Assembly: GCA_905250025.1 (NCBI GenBank)
Contig: CAJNOJ010000167.1
Coordinates: forward strand, 1 to 64,000
Source: Adineta ricciae
Taxonomy: Eukaryota; Rotifera; Eurotatoria; Adinetida; Adinetidae
DNA: 64,000 bases
Reading direction: 5' to 3'
The position numbers and the translations under genes were made by a program. Positions 1 through 9,536 of this stretch are shown in pieces (position 1 is the first letter of the stretch; each line of letters starts with the position of its first letter). The notes below the pieces were generated by a model. That model had not been told where the DNA came from. It saw only the letters and a program-made list of their open reading frames with translations, and made no database searches.

Positions 1-170
1 AACCACATGAAACCGACCGGAATTCACCGGAAAAAGGCGCGAAATTTCCGGTCGGAATACTGCTTCCATGTTCCAGTGATTTCCGGTGCTTTCCTGTGGG
101 ATCTGGTGTTTTTTCCGCGGCTTTCCTGCAGGATCCCAAGGGATCCGGACGCCGTAACGTACGACATGGG
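1..170. repeat. CCGGA-rich MITE, partial copy at window edge
   Basis: The stretch is rich in CCGGA, CCGGT and GGATCC words, unlike the AT-rich surroundings. It ends in CGACATGGG, one mismatch from the CGACCTGGG right terminus of the MITE family at 41697, 44225 and 53350. The left end lies outside the window. Assignment rests on the shared word composition and terminus. Confidence 0.55.
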
Positions 171-1697
171 ATTGAACAGAAGTTCGAATCTATTGCTTTT
201 TTATTATTTTATAGAATATTGCCGGTAAGAATGAGAATAAATGTTGCGAGCAAAGTTATTGATATTTTTATTTTTTATTTGAAAAGCAAACTAGTGCACA
301 TGTGATATTGATGGGTTGTCTCGTTCTGCAAATCTTTGTAAGTAAACGCTATTTAAGGGTATGTTTGGTTTTATGTAAAGGTGTAGTCGGACCAGAAAAA
401 TTCATTAGTTACGTAGATGATGTCATGTTTGAGAACCACCGCAGTGTGACGATTAAATAGAACCGCATAAGCCTTTGCGTATTTTGAAGCGAGATTCTAT
501 AATTTCCAATTGATTTGCACAAATCAGTGAATAAAAGATTCATGTTTTGTTCGGCAAAGTCTGACAATCGGTTGATTTAGTTATGGTGCATGCATTAATC
601 AACTTTTCCTGTTTACATGTAGCATTGCATCAGTATAGTCGACCTAGGTCAAACATGATGCTAGGCGTTCACGAAGCGTGCCGATGGTTTGATTATCAGA
701 GAAATACAAATAGAACTGAGTATACAGTGATAGCTGCTACAGAAAGTTAACCCTAATTGACAGAGTAAACAACTGGTTATATACTCAGTACTGATTTTAG
801 TCAGTCTGCTTTATAGTAAATATATGAATACTTGACTTTTTTTATTAATCATAATGATAATGGTTAAATTCGCGGTAAACATTAATGCGAGATTTTTTCT
901 TGGTTTAATTCATATGGCAGAATAAGAGCCTTTATGTCGTAGTGAGCTTTATTGTCTGTAGGATATAGAGCGAAGCTGTTTGATTTTCTAAATGGTAGAG
1001 TGGAAAAAATGAGAAGTTTTCAGTCACAACGACGCATTGCATCATGTAGTCAGCTATTACCTGTTGGGCATTATAATCAGGATTTGTAATTGCAGAGAGA
1101 ACAGTATGTTGATTTACCTATACGTTTATTTATTTCTTCGTCTGAAAACCGGATGAGATTTAAGCAAAATGCATAGATATATCACTGGACATCCGATTAG
1201 TATGAGCGAAAGAATTCGATGACCAGGTAGTAATAGAAAAGCACAGGAATGCAAAGTGAACAGTAATGGAATGATCGAGCTGACAAGATGGTCACAGTGA
1301 AATATTTGTACAAATTGTTTCAATTGATAGTCATTGTAAATTGCTAGATATGAAACAACTTATTAGGATAAAATAGAAGTAATCTTTATTCGAAGAAATG
1401 ATAAGATCGTAAACAAAGATCCAGTTAGTTTTTTTACAAGGTGATGATTGTATTGGATTCTCAATCATATTGTAAAGCCAGATGGTGTTTCATGCGGATG
1501 GTCCTACTAAGTGAATAAAAATCAAAGTCGGACTGTATTACATGAACGAATACAAATAAACAGTACCTTGTTTGATTTGCTTCTCTTCATTGATTGTTTG
1601 AAAACTATTAATGAAGCCAGTGTGTTGATAAAAAACGAACGGAATATTTACACCAACGAGCAGATTCAAGTTTGCGTTCACATCGACAGAAGCTTTA
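171..1697. other. AT-rich stretch, no gene recognised
   Basis: Only short open frames without recognisable motifs occur here. I see no tRNA, repeat array or conserved domain. Confidence 0.5.
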
Positions 1698-2722
1698 TCA
1701 TTTTTTTTTCGGTTGAACAATATCGTTCAAAAACGTCGATATTGTATCTGTTGTTGCTTTAAGATTGTACTCTTCATTAGTAAATGTGAATATTTTTAGT
1801 TTCACATAAAAATCTTCTACGTTCCGTTCTTTTGATAGCCGACAACGACAATCATTGCATGAGAACAGATTTTCGGTCTCGGTAATGTTCATGCCACCAC
1901 AACCTTGACATTTGTATTCATCATTGATTGATTCAACCGAGACGATTTGACCTTTATTGGCTTTCGATAAATTTCCATGATGACCGACTTCTTCAACAAC
2001 ATCACAAAGATCATCGATCTTCAGAAATCTGAAAACATTGGAAAATATCCTAATATATTCTATAAATGACGACGAGATACAGACGATGTATCAGACGTAG
2101 CATTCAATGAAACTTGATCGTTGAAACACGGATTTTCAATAAGCGAATATGATAAGAATTTCCGAGAACTATTTCGTTGAAGTTGTTTTCCCACAATGTC
2201 AATTCTAACGCTCCAGTAGAGTCACCTATGATGGCAGTTTTTTTTCATTTTTTGTGTACGTTTGAATTCGTTCTGGTCAACGATAATTGGAATTGGATCA
2301 GTAAGATGACAAATCTTTGCTTCGACTGTGCACATATGATTATCAATAGCTGTTTGTAAAGTACAAATATTTGCCGTTCTAATACATTCTGGTCGAAAAT
2401 CTAAATGTTTCTCTACTATTTTGGTTGAAACTGTACATGCATACTGGCCATTCTGCTCTCGTAAACATGTAATTGATGCACCGTTGCCGGTTCGAAAAGA
2501 CTGTTTCAACTGATTGAATAACGAGCATGAGGCAATTTTTCCAAGGTACTTGACAACTCGAACAGTCGATTGATCCTCGAGACATATGATAAATGAATAA
2601 TGATGATTATCATTCGAAGCATTCTTCGTTATATTGTTGATATGGATTACATATCCATTCAGAGATAGCAACGACGAAGATGCTGATGGAACAGAAGCAG
2701 CACAGGCTATGTTACGTTTCAT
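1698..2722 (-). CDS. RPA1-like single-stranded DNA-binding protein, possibly Helitron-encoded
   Basis: Reading leftwards from ATG at 2722, exon 1 (about 160 residues) looks like an OB fold (SLNGYVIHIN, then YSFIICLEDQSTVRVVKYLG). After a short intron (about 2252 to 2222) a second OB-like strand set follows: GDSTGALELTLWENNF, then VLGNSYHIRLLKIR. Further on, CQGC and CNDC form a four-cysteine zinc site (about 1840-1905) as in the RPA1 C-terminal DNA-binding domain, and the frame ends at 1698. RPA1 binds single-stranded DNA in replication, and RPA-like proteins are known from some Helitrons. It is divergent from Helitron copy 1, about 860 bp away. A one-base frame problem near 2110 suggests decay or an unseen intron. 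Copy 2 has no such gene upstream, so a host or unrelated origin is possible. Confidence 0.6.
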
Positions 2723-3466
2723 TGAACAAACTGTATTTGAAACAAAACTGAGATGATCAACAAAATGAAAAATGAAAATGCGCGTTTTTTCAACTACAAT
2801 CAGTCGAAATAAATTTCAGATGTTTGCTTCTAAGAAAAGACAAAGTCGAATTGAGTACGCGATGCTCGATCTAGCTTTTTCGTCGACAATATAAAATAAT
2901 GGGTGGAGATCTTAGGTACTAATCATACAAGTCACCTTCATTTGTTTGCTCGACAAAATCTGTTGCTGAGGGGTAGCAAGACGATGAGCGGATGTTTCTG
3001 ATTCCGTTTTTTTGTTTAAAATAAGAAACGTTTGCATGAAAGTATAAGCATATCGCAAGCGATTGTATTTAGATTTTTATAGAATGAATCTCTTTCTACA
3101 CTCGTGTTTTGAATACAATGATCAACGGCAAGAGAATGATTATGCAGAAATATGCTTTGTAGGCAATGACGTTTTTCGTTTGTTTTTGCAACGACGCAGA
3201 AAATTTATTTCTCACTGATGCAATCGCATAGTAAATATGATTCTTATATGAAGCAAATGTGAAATGGACTTCAAAGACGGGAAATGGGCAAATGAAAGCG
3301 AATACCACGTGATGGATTCGGTGACTATCTATTTTATATTTGAATTACTACCGTCAATGTCCAACAAAATTCTGGCGGTGATGAGAATGTCACACAGATA
3401 TGAATATATATAAGTAATTAATAAATTAGGTGAGTGCGAATTTGACCTACTTCAATCGAAGCGTTT
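2723..3466. other. Intergenic region between RPA-like gene and Helitron gene
   Basis: No coding signal is evident. It may hold the two divergent promoters. Sequence shared with the leader of Helitron copy 2 starts only near 3465, at CACAAAAAGGCGCAT. Confidence 0.45.
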
Positions 3467-4488
3467 GTCACAAAAAGGCGCATATTTATATGAATTTAAG
3501 ATCTAATTCTTGATTAATATCTTGAATTTCTGTTGTAGTTGTTTTTTGTTTATAAAGAATTTCTGTTAGTTTTCAAAAAATGGCAGAAGAAGACGACGAG
3601 AATAACGATTTTGAGTTAGAGCATTGTCTAACCTCAGAAAACTTGGTAACCGAACCAAATATGCAATCTGCTTCCAATCTAGGTGTTACAAAGATATTGA
3701 AAGCAAATCGGAATTCAAAGCCTTCGCAAAAATGCAAAGCAAATCGGAATTCACAGCCTTCACAAAAATGCAAACCAAATCGGAATTCGAAGCCTTCGCG
3801 CAAACAGAAAGCTAATCGAACTTCAAAGCCTTCTCAGAAACGCAAAGCAAATCGAAATTCAAAACCTTCGCGAAAACGGAAAGCTAATCGTTACTCGAAA
3901 ATGTCAAACACGAACTATAAAGAGAAAAATGCACAAGTATCAGAATCAGATGAAATGAATGAACATGTAAAAGTTTTGAAAAAAAGTATTCAAAATCGTA
4001 ATGAGAGAAGTTTATGTGAACAAGAAGATGCGTGTAGGTTTGATCTAGTTATTGGGACACATGATCGAACTAGTATCGATTTAGATTGGTTGACTGATAC
4101 AGGTTACACGGAAGAAAATTTAGAAGCAGAGACTATATACAACGTACTGAACGAAAGGTTTTCCGTTTTCTCAGTTCTTGCATCTACTAGAGAGAAAATT
4201 TATTGCTCAGATATTTTTCAACTATTCTTCAACGGTGGCTGGCGTGTTCTTGTTGTCGATCATTAAATCCTGAGAGTCAGTTCGAAAGAGCAACGCATAA
4301 ACACATAATGCAACACGATGTTAAGGAAGGAGATTTGTTGTGTAAGAAATGCATTCGATTTATAGCATCAGAAGATCGTCCTTATTGTTTGTTTGGACGA
4401 TCGAAAAACAAATTGGAAATATGTACAATTCCGGATGAATTGAACTTGGGTTTCATGGAACAACGTGCTATTAGTTTATCACACGTGT

Positions 4489-4730
4489 TGTGACGAAGGA
4501 TATTTCCGTAGTCAGAAAAGATCGCTATATGAAGACCTCTGGTTTATTAGATGAAAAACGTTACATATATATGTGCAAAAACGGTTGTCAGGATAACAAG
4601 GATTGGGAGAGATCCAAGTGATGTCATGCATACATGTGAGAGAACGAACATATACGTATGACGTCACGAACATATGATATGAGAGAANTATAAACAATAA
4701 GCCATCAGTAGGGTCGAGAAGAATTTGCCA
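4489..4730 (-). repeat. 3' LTR of the Ty3/gypsy element (left copy)
   Basis: Positions 4489-4687 match 9255-9453 with no difference that I can see. After the 'n' at 4688 the sequence departs from the other LTR and probably ends at 4730 (...TTGCCA). A purine-rich tract on the element strand (AAGAGGAAGG, 4731-4740) serves as polypurine-tract candidate. The departure suggests that the left part was assembled from another copy. Confidence 0.75.
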
Positions 4731-4740
4731 CCTTCCTCTT
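4731..4740 (-). promoter_or_regulatory. Polypurine tract candidate
   Basis: AAGAGGAAGG on the element strand directly abuts the inferred inner edge of the 3' LTR, the expected place for plus-strand priming. Confidence 0.5.
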
Positions 4741-4778
4741 ATTTGACACTACCATCGGATGGGTGAACTAGTTGGAAT

Positions 4779-7700
4779 TTAGTTGATAAGACGGATTCGT
4801 GAGACATGCACCTTTTCGACATGACCATCATTGACATGTTTGACTAAATAGTTGAGACGACCGATTTGACGTAGCACTGCAAAAGGGCCATAATATTTTG
4901 GTGAAAATTTCTTCAGATGCTTAGGCATCATTTGTTTGAGAAAAACTAATTGATTCGGTTGAAGTGGGGAGAGATCTTTCCGTCCAGTATCGTAGGTTCG
5001 TTTATAGATATCTTGTTGTTGTTTGATTCTGTACCATGCTGTGGATTTCGCTTGTTGCAGAAATCTAATCAGTTGGTTATAATAATCGCTAGCCACAGGT
5101 AAGTTCGAAATTGAAGAGTTGACATCGAATGGAAGAATAGCATCACGACCATACATCAATTTGAAAGGTTCCATTTGAATAGTTGCTTGTTTGGCTGTGT
5201 TATATGCGAAAGTGACAAATGGTAAGTAGCAGTCCCAATCGCTTTGTTGTTGATTGACGTAGGTTCCCATGGAGTCGACCAAAGTGGAATTGAACCTTTC
5301 AGTGAGTCCATTGCATTGTGGGTGATACGTGGTAGTAGTTATGTGATTGATACCGCACCTTGAAGCAATGGCTTCGAATACGTGTGACATGAAATGTGAG
5401 CCTCGATCAGTTAGAAGCTGTCTAGGAACCCCAAAACGTAAAATAACCTGCTCAACTAAAAACTTAGCTGCTGTTTCTGCTGTACAATTCTTTGTAGCCT
5501 GGGTAATAGCATATCGTGAGAGATAATCCGTACATACTAAAATGTACTTGTTTCCACTCGAGGACGAAGGAATTGGTCCCACAAAGTCTAGACCCATCAT
5601 ATCTAAAACGCCATTCGGTGGTTCGATCGGTTGTAATTTACCGACTGCTTTTGTTCGCGATGTTTTGAAATGATTGCATTGAGTACAGGATGAAATATAC
5701 TTTTTAATTTGGTTATACATACCGGGCCAGAAATATCTATCACGAATTTTGTGCCAGGTTTTGTGGATACCCAAATGACCAGCTGTAGGATTATCGTGAT
5801 ACGCCTCAAGTAGAGGATTAATCATAGATGGAGGTATATATGGTACGGTCAAGGTGATGTTTCCAGGACGATGGATAATCTTAAACAGAACCTCCTTTTC
5901 TATTGAATATGATTGTTTGTATTTGCCACGTAGAACTTCCTCATATAAGCTGTGAATGAAAGTATCTTGCCGTTGCTCTTCTTTGATTTTTGAGGAATCA
6001 AACGTTGGCAAAATAGCCATTATTTCGTGACCAAGTTGGCCATGCATTAGTTGTTGTTGTTCATCGACGAGATTATCGGGAGTTTCGGTTGGATAGCGTG
6101 ACAAACAATCGGCAACACAGTTAGAGGATCCCGAGGTGTATTTAATATTGAACGTATATTCCTGGAGTTGTAATGACCAGCGATCTAGGCGCCCATTTTT
6201 AGAGGATTGTTTATTGAGCCAACACAATGGATGATGATCGGTGATGAGAGTGAAGTCACGACCATATAGATATGGCCGAAGTTTACTGATACACCAGACC
6301 ATCGCCAGACACTCTTTCTCAATGACTGAGTATTTCTGTTCTTGTTTAGATAATGATCTCGATAAGTACTGAATAGGTTGCAAGTGACCATCGGCTGTAA
6401 CTTGGTGAAGAACGCCACCGATACCCGCATTCGATGCATCCGTGTTGATTTTCAATTTCAATGGTGATTGACCATCGAAAAAGGCAAGTAAAGGATATTG
6501 AGATAGTTTTTGTTTCAAAATATCAAATGATCTCTGACATTCCGTTGTCCAAAGGAATTTAGCATTCTTAATCTTGAATCTATTCAGGGGAGCGGCAATG
6601 CTAGCAAAGTCCTTGATAAAGCGGCGATAAAATTGAGCCATCTGGACGAAAGAGTAGGCAGCTTTGGCAGTTGTCGGGATGGGAAAATCAATGGTCTTTT
6701 TGACATTCGCAGTGGTCGGTTTAATACCGTCTTGTGTAATACGAAATCCTAAGTAATCTAACTGTTTGCGAGCTAGAGAACATTTCTTCGAATTCAGCTT
6801 GACATTTGCTTTGTGTAATGCGCAAAGCACTTGGTCCAGATGTTGAATGTGTTGATCAAACGAAGGTGAGTAGACGATAGTGTCGTCTAAATACACCAGC
6901 GTGATATCCCATCTAAGCGAACCCAAGACAGAGTTGATTGTGCGCTGAAACGTGGCAGGTGCGTTGGATAACCCAAAGGGCAGCACGTTGAATTCGTATA
7001 AACCATCAGTGGTAATAAACGCCGTTTTCTTTTTATCTTCTTCGGCAATAGGTATTTGCCAGTACCCTGCCTTGAGGTCAAAAGTCGTAAAATAGCGCGA
7101 ACCGGCTAATTTATCTAGAATATCATCAATTCTGGGTAGTGGATAGACATCTCGTTCTGTGATCAAATTAAGTCGGCGATAGTCAACGCAAAAGCGTGGA
7201 CTACCGTCTTTCTTCTTGATAATGACCACCGGCGAAGACCAAGGACTAGTACTTGGACGGATGATATGACTATCCAGCATTTCGGTTACTTGCTCATTGA
7301 TGATTGTTGTTTCCTTAACTGATTTTCGGTATGGATATGATTGAATAGGTTGATGGTGTGGTTGAACTGGAATGCGATGGTGTACATTATTGGTTTTCAT
7401 AAGAGAAGGGGCTGTTGTATCAAAAACGGATTGATATTTCTGCAATATCGGCAAGATCTGTTTTTGTTGATATTGAGGTAAATGCGAAATCATATTAGGA
7501 ATGTGCGTGACTGTACTTGTCTTGGTGGAACTCATATCTGTTGCAATTGTCGAAATAGATTGGTGGTCGTGAACGGTAAGAGGCTGAATGTAATGGCAAC
7601 TACTATCAGAGCAATAACTGACAAAACCAAGTTTGGTTCCTTTTTTGATTGTTTGAGTACTGGGGGATGGAGTCATTAGAGTTAGCGTGGTTTGACTATT

Positions 7701-8363
7701 GTCAATTGATACCAACGCATGTGGTGCAATGATCATTTGTCGGTTCAGGATCTTTGAAGACGGAGTGAATATCGCTGTTGACCATGGGGCCGACGTTGAA
7801 GCTATTACGACTCGTCCTGAGAGTGGTGGGATTGTAATATCATATAGAGTATTGATGTTACAAACTTGGGATTTGTTAGAGGGATTCAGAAAACTCACTT
7901 TCGTATATTGATGTTCCGTTTTTATTGATAAAGTTCTTTTATGGGAATCAATGCGCGCTTTGAATAGGTTACAAAAATCGTTTCCTAACAATAGTTCAGT
8001 GCAAAGATTCTCAATGATGAAAACGTTGATGGGCACTTGGATGTTATTGATTGTTATTGGTAGCACCACCCGTCCAATTGTCGACAATTGAGTATTATTC
8101 GCTGTTTTGCATGATGTTGTAGATGAGTATACTGTATAGTTGTGGTTTAATTTGCGGAAATAATCTTGATTAATAGCCGAAATTGTAGATCCTGTATCGA
8201 CCATAGCTCGAGCGTCAATAGAGTCAATACTGATCGGAATATAAATAAGTTGTGATGGATTTGGTGGGGTACGGGTGACACTACCATCCTGCGGCACCCT
8301 GATTAGTTTAAATGACTTGGACATTGAGAAGCATAATGTCCAATGCCATGACAAGTATAGCAA
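4779..8363 (-). CDS. pol: Ty3/gypsy Pol polyprotein (protease, RT, RNase H, integrase)
   Basis: The open frame is 1,194 codons and has no internal stop. Domains in order: aspartic protease (MVDTGSTISAI, about residue 55), reverse transcriptase (YLDD, near 520; preceded by FCVDYRRLN), RNase H (NTDASNAG; EKECLAMVW; ITDHHPL), integrase zinc finger (HLGIH...CTQC) and catalytic core with D, D, E in GLDFVGP, LLTDRG and GLTERFN. A C-terminal GPF/Y-type module (KYYGPFAVL) follows. The frame is -1 relative to gag and overlaps it by 61 bases. The ATG at 8363 is probably not used; entry by frameshifting at 8306-8312 is more likely, so the true Pol begins near K-L-I-R-V-P. The protein copies the RNA genome and integrates the DNA copy. 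Confidence 0.95.
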   Translation of the reverse strand: MLYLSWHWTLCFSMSKSFKLIRVPQDGSVTRTPPNPSQLIYIPISIDSIDARAMVDTGSTISAINQDYFRKLNHNYTVYSSTTSCKTANNTQLSTIGRVVLPITINNIQVPINVFIIENLCTELLLGNDFCNLFKARIDSHKRTLSIKTEHQYTKVSFLNPSNKSQVCNINTLYDITIPPLSGRVVIASTSAPWSTAIFTPSSKILNRQMIIAPHALVSIDNSQTTLTLMTPSPSTQTIKKGTKLGFVSYCSDSSCHYIQPLTVHDHQSISTIATDMSSTKTSTVTHIPNMISHLPQYQQKQILPILQKYQSVFDTTAPSLMKTNNVHHRIPVQPHHQPIQSYPYRKSVKETTIINEQVTEMLDSHIIRPSTSPWSSPVVIIKKKDGSPRFCVDYRRLNLITERDVYPLPRIDDILDKLAGSRYFTTFDLKAGYWQIPIAEEDKKKTAFITTDGLYEFNVLPFGLSNAPATFQRTINSVLGSLRWDITLVYLDDTIVYSPSFDQHIQHLDQVLCALHKANVKLNSKKCSLARKQLDYLGFRITQDGIKPTTANVKKTIDFPIPTTAKAAYSFVQMAQFYRRFIKDFASIAAPLNRFKIKNAKFLWTTECQRSFDILKQKLSQYPLLAFFDGQSPLKLKINTDASNAGIGGVLHQVTADGHLQPIQYLSRSLSKQEQKYSVIEKECLAMVWCISKLRPYLYGRDFTLITDHHPLCWLNKQSSKNGRLDRWSLQLQEYTFNIKYTSGSSNCVADCLSRYPTETPDNLVDEQQQLMHGQLGHEIMAILPTFDSSKIKEEQRQDTFIHSLYEEVLRGKYKQSYSIEKEVLFKIIHRPGNITLTVPYIPPSMINPLLEAYHDNPTAGHLGIHKTWHKIRDRYFWPGMYNQIKKYISSCTQCNHFKTSRTKAVGKLQPIEPPNGVLDMMGLDFVGPIPSSSSGNKYILVCTDYLSRYAITQATKNCTAETAAKFLVEQVILRFGVPRQLLTDRGSHFMSHVFEAIASRCGINHITTTTYHPQCNGLTERFNSTLVDSMGTYVNQQQSDWDCYLPFVTFAYNTAKQATIQMEPFKLMYGRDAILPFDVNSSISNLPVASDYYNQLIRFLQQAKSTAWYRIKQQQDIYKRTYDTGRKDLSPLQPNQLVFLKQMMPKHLKKFSPKYYGPFAVLRQIGRLNYLVKHVNDGHVEKVHVSRIRLIN

Positions 8364-9175
8364 ACCAATTGAGATCCCTGATTTCGTGGTTTCCGATAAG
8401 TCGAATTAGTATATCCATATTGATTCCATCTAGGATAGGAAGAGTATCGTTTGTTTTCATTATTGGATCTGACTTGGCGATGGGTGTTGTTGATAGAGGT
8501 CTGTCGAAGTGCCGCTGTGGTTTCGTCGATATCTGCCTGTGAAGGCGGGGATGGTAAAACAGGTTGACTCATTTTTGTGGCTGCTTCTGTTCTTTTCGCG
8601 TGCTCAAATAGATCCTGACATGTCTTTGGATTGTTCAATATAACATGTTGTTGGATTGATGGTTTTAGACCGCGAACAAGATATAAAATCTTTTCGTCTT
8701 CGGTCATAGTTGGATTGTAACGGGCACACATGGCGAGCATATCGAAATGATAAGCTTGTACCGATTCATCCGCGCCTTGACGTCGATTCATTAATTTAGT
8801 TGCAATTTGTAGTTGTTGGACTGATGAAGTAAATGTGGTAATAAAATCCTTCTTAAATTCATCATAGTCCTCGTTGTGATTTTCACTACGAAACCACTTC
8901 TTGACATCTTCACCGAAATACATCGGAAGGAATAGACGTCGATCCGCTTTCGAAATTTTGATCGCATCGAATAGTTCGTCGATAGATTGTAACCAAGTAG
9001 TTGGATCTTGGTCATCTGATCCTTTGAATAGTTCGATGGTTTGAATGCTTTTTAACAACAACTGCGTTGGTAAGTGAGATGCCATAATACGTTTCGCCTG
9101 ATTTGTTTGAAGTTTTGCTTGATATTGCGCAAGATTAGCTTGTGCTTGGTCGTCGGTTGTATTACGTGTTTCCAC
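8303..9175 (-). CDS. gag: Gag protein of the Ty3/gypsy element
   Basis: The product has 290 residues. The central part resembles the Ty3/gypsy retrotransposon gag capsid region (WLQSIDELFDAIKI, KKWFRSEN, RYNPTMTEDEKILYLVRGLK). The C-terminus has one CCHC zinc knuckle, CYTCHGIGHYASQC, directly before the stop codon at 8303-8305. Gag would form the virus-like particle and package RNA. The start at 9175 lies 80 bp inside the 5' LTR edge, after the primer-binding site. Confidence 0.9.
   Translation of the reverse strand: METRNTTDDQAQANLAQYQAKLQTNQAKRIMASHLPTQLLLKSIQTIELFKGSDDQDPTTWLQSIDELFDAIKISKADRRLFLPMYFGEDVKKWFRSENHNEDYDEFKKDFITTFTSSVQQLQIATKLMNRRQGADESVQAYHFDMLAMCARYNPTMTEDEKILYLVRGLKPSIQQHVILNNPKTCQDLFEHAKRTEAATKMSQPVLPSPPSQADIDETTAALRQTSINNTHRQVRSNNENKRYSSYPRWNQYGYTNSTYRKPRNQGSQLVCYTCHGIGHYASQCPSHLN
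8306..8312 (-). promoter_or_regulatory. -1 ribosomal frameshift site TTTAAAC
   Basis: On the element strand the gag frame reads T TTA AAC TAA, a canonical X XXY YYZ slippery heptamer directly before the gag stop. Slipping back one base gives TTT AAA CTA, which is exactly the pol frame. A possible short stem (GGGTG pairing with CACCC) begins six bases downstream of the heptamer. I infer that Gag-Pol is made by -1 frameshifting here. Confidence 0.8.
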
Positions 9176-9235
9176 CAGTCTGGAGATTTGCTAATCCGAA
9201 GTCAGCGAAGCTGTTTGTGATGATGAATTGACAAA

Positions 9236-9253
9236 CGCTTGGCCAGTGCACCA
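9236..9253 (-). other. Primer-binding site of the Ty3/gypsy element
   Basis: One base inside the 5' LTR, the element strand reads TGGTGCACTGGCCAAGCG. It begins with TGG, complementary to a tRNA 3' CCA end. I cannot name the primer tRNA. Confidence 0.55.
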
Positions 9254-9254
9254 A

Positions 9255-9536
9255 TGTGACGAAGGATATTTCCGTAGTCAGAAAAGATCGCTATATGAAG
9301 ACCTCTGGTTTATTAGATGAAAAACGTTACATATATATGTGCAAAAACGGTTGTCAGGATAACAAGGATTGGGAGAGATCCAAGTGATGTCATGCATACA
9401 TGTGAGAGAACGAACATATACGTATGACGTCACGAACATATGATATGAGAGAATGGACAAATCCATGTATATATATATGTGACGTCATGTGAATGAACCA
9501 ACATCTGCTATCAGCTGTTTGACCGACATCCTAACA
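9255..9536 (-). repeat. 5' LTR of the Ty3/gypsy element (right copy)
   Basis: This 282-bp LTR begins TGTGACGAAGG and ends CCTAACA on the plus strand. It matches the left LTR over its first 199 bp. The target duplicate GTGT follows at 9537-9540. Confidence 0.88.

Larger units (their letters stand above)
4489..9536 (-). mobile_element. Ty3/gypsy LTR retrotransposon, nearly intact
   Basis: The element lies on the minus strand inside exon 2 of the Helitron gene. It is bounded by TG...CA long terminal repeats and flanked by the 4-bp target duplication GTGT (4485-4488 and 9537-9540). Removing it rejoins the Helitron frame exactly, as judged by copy 2. Gag and pol frames are open over their whole length. 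The two LTRs look identical over 199 bp, which points to a recent insertion. The only blemish is the 'n' at 4688. Confidence 0.93.
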
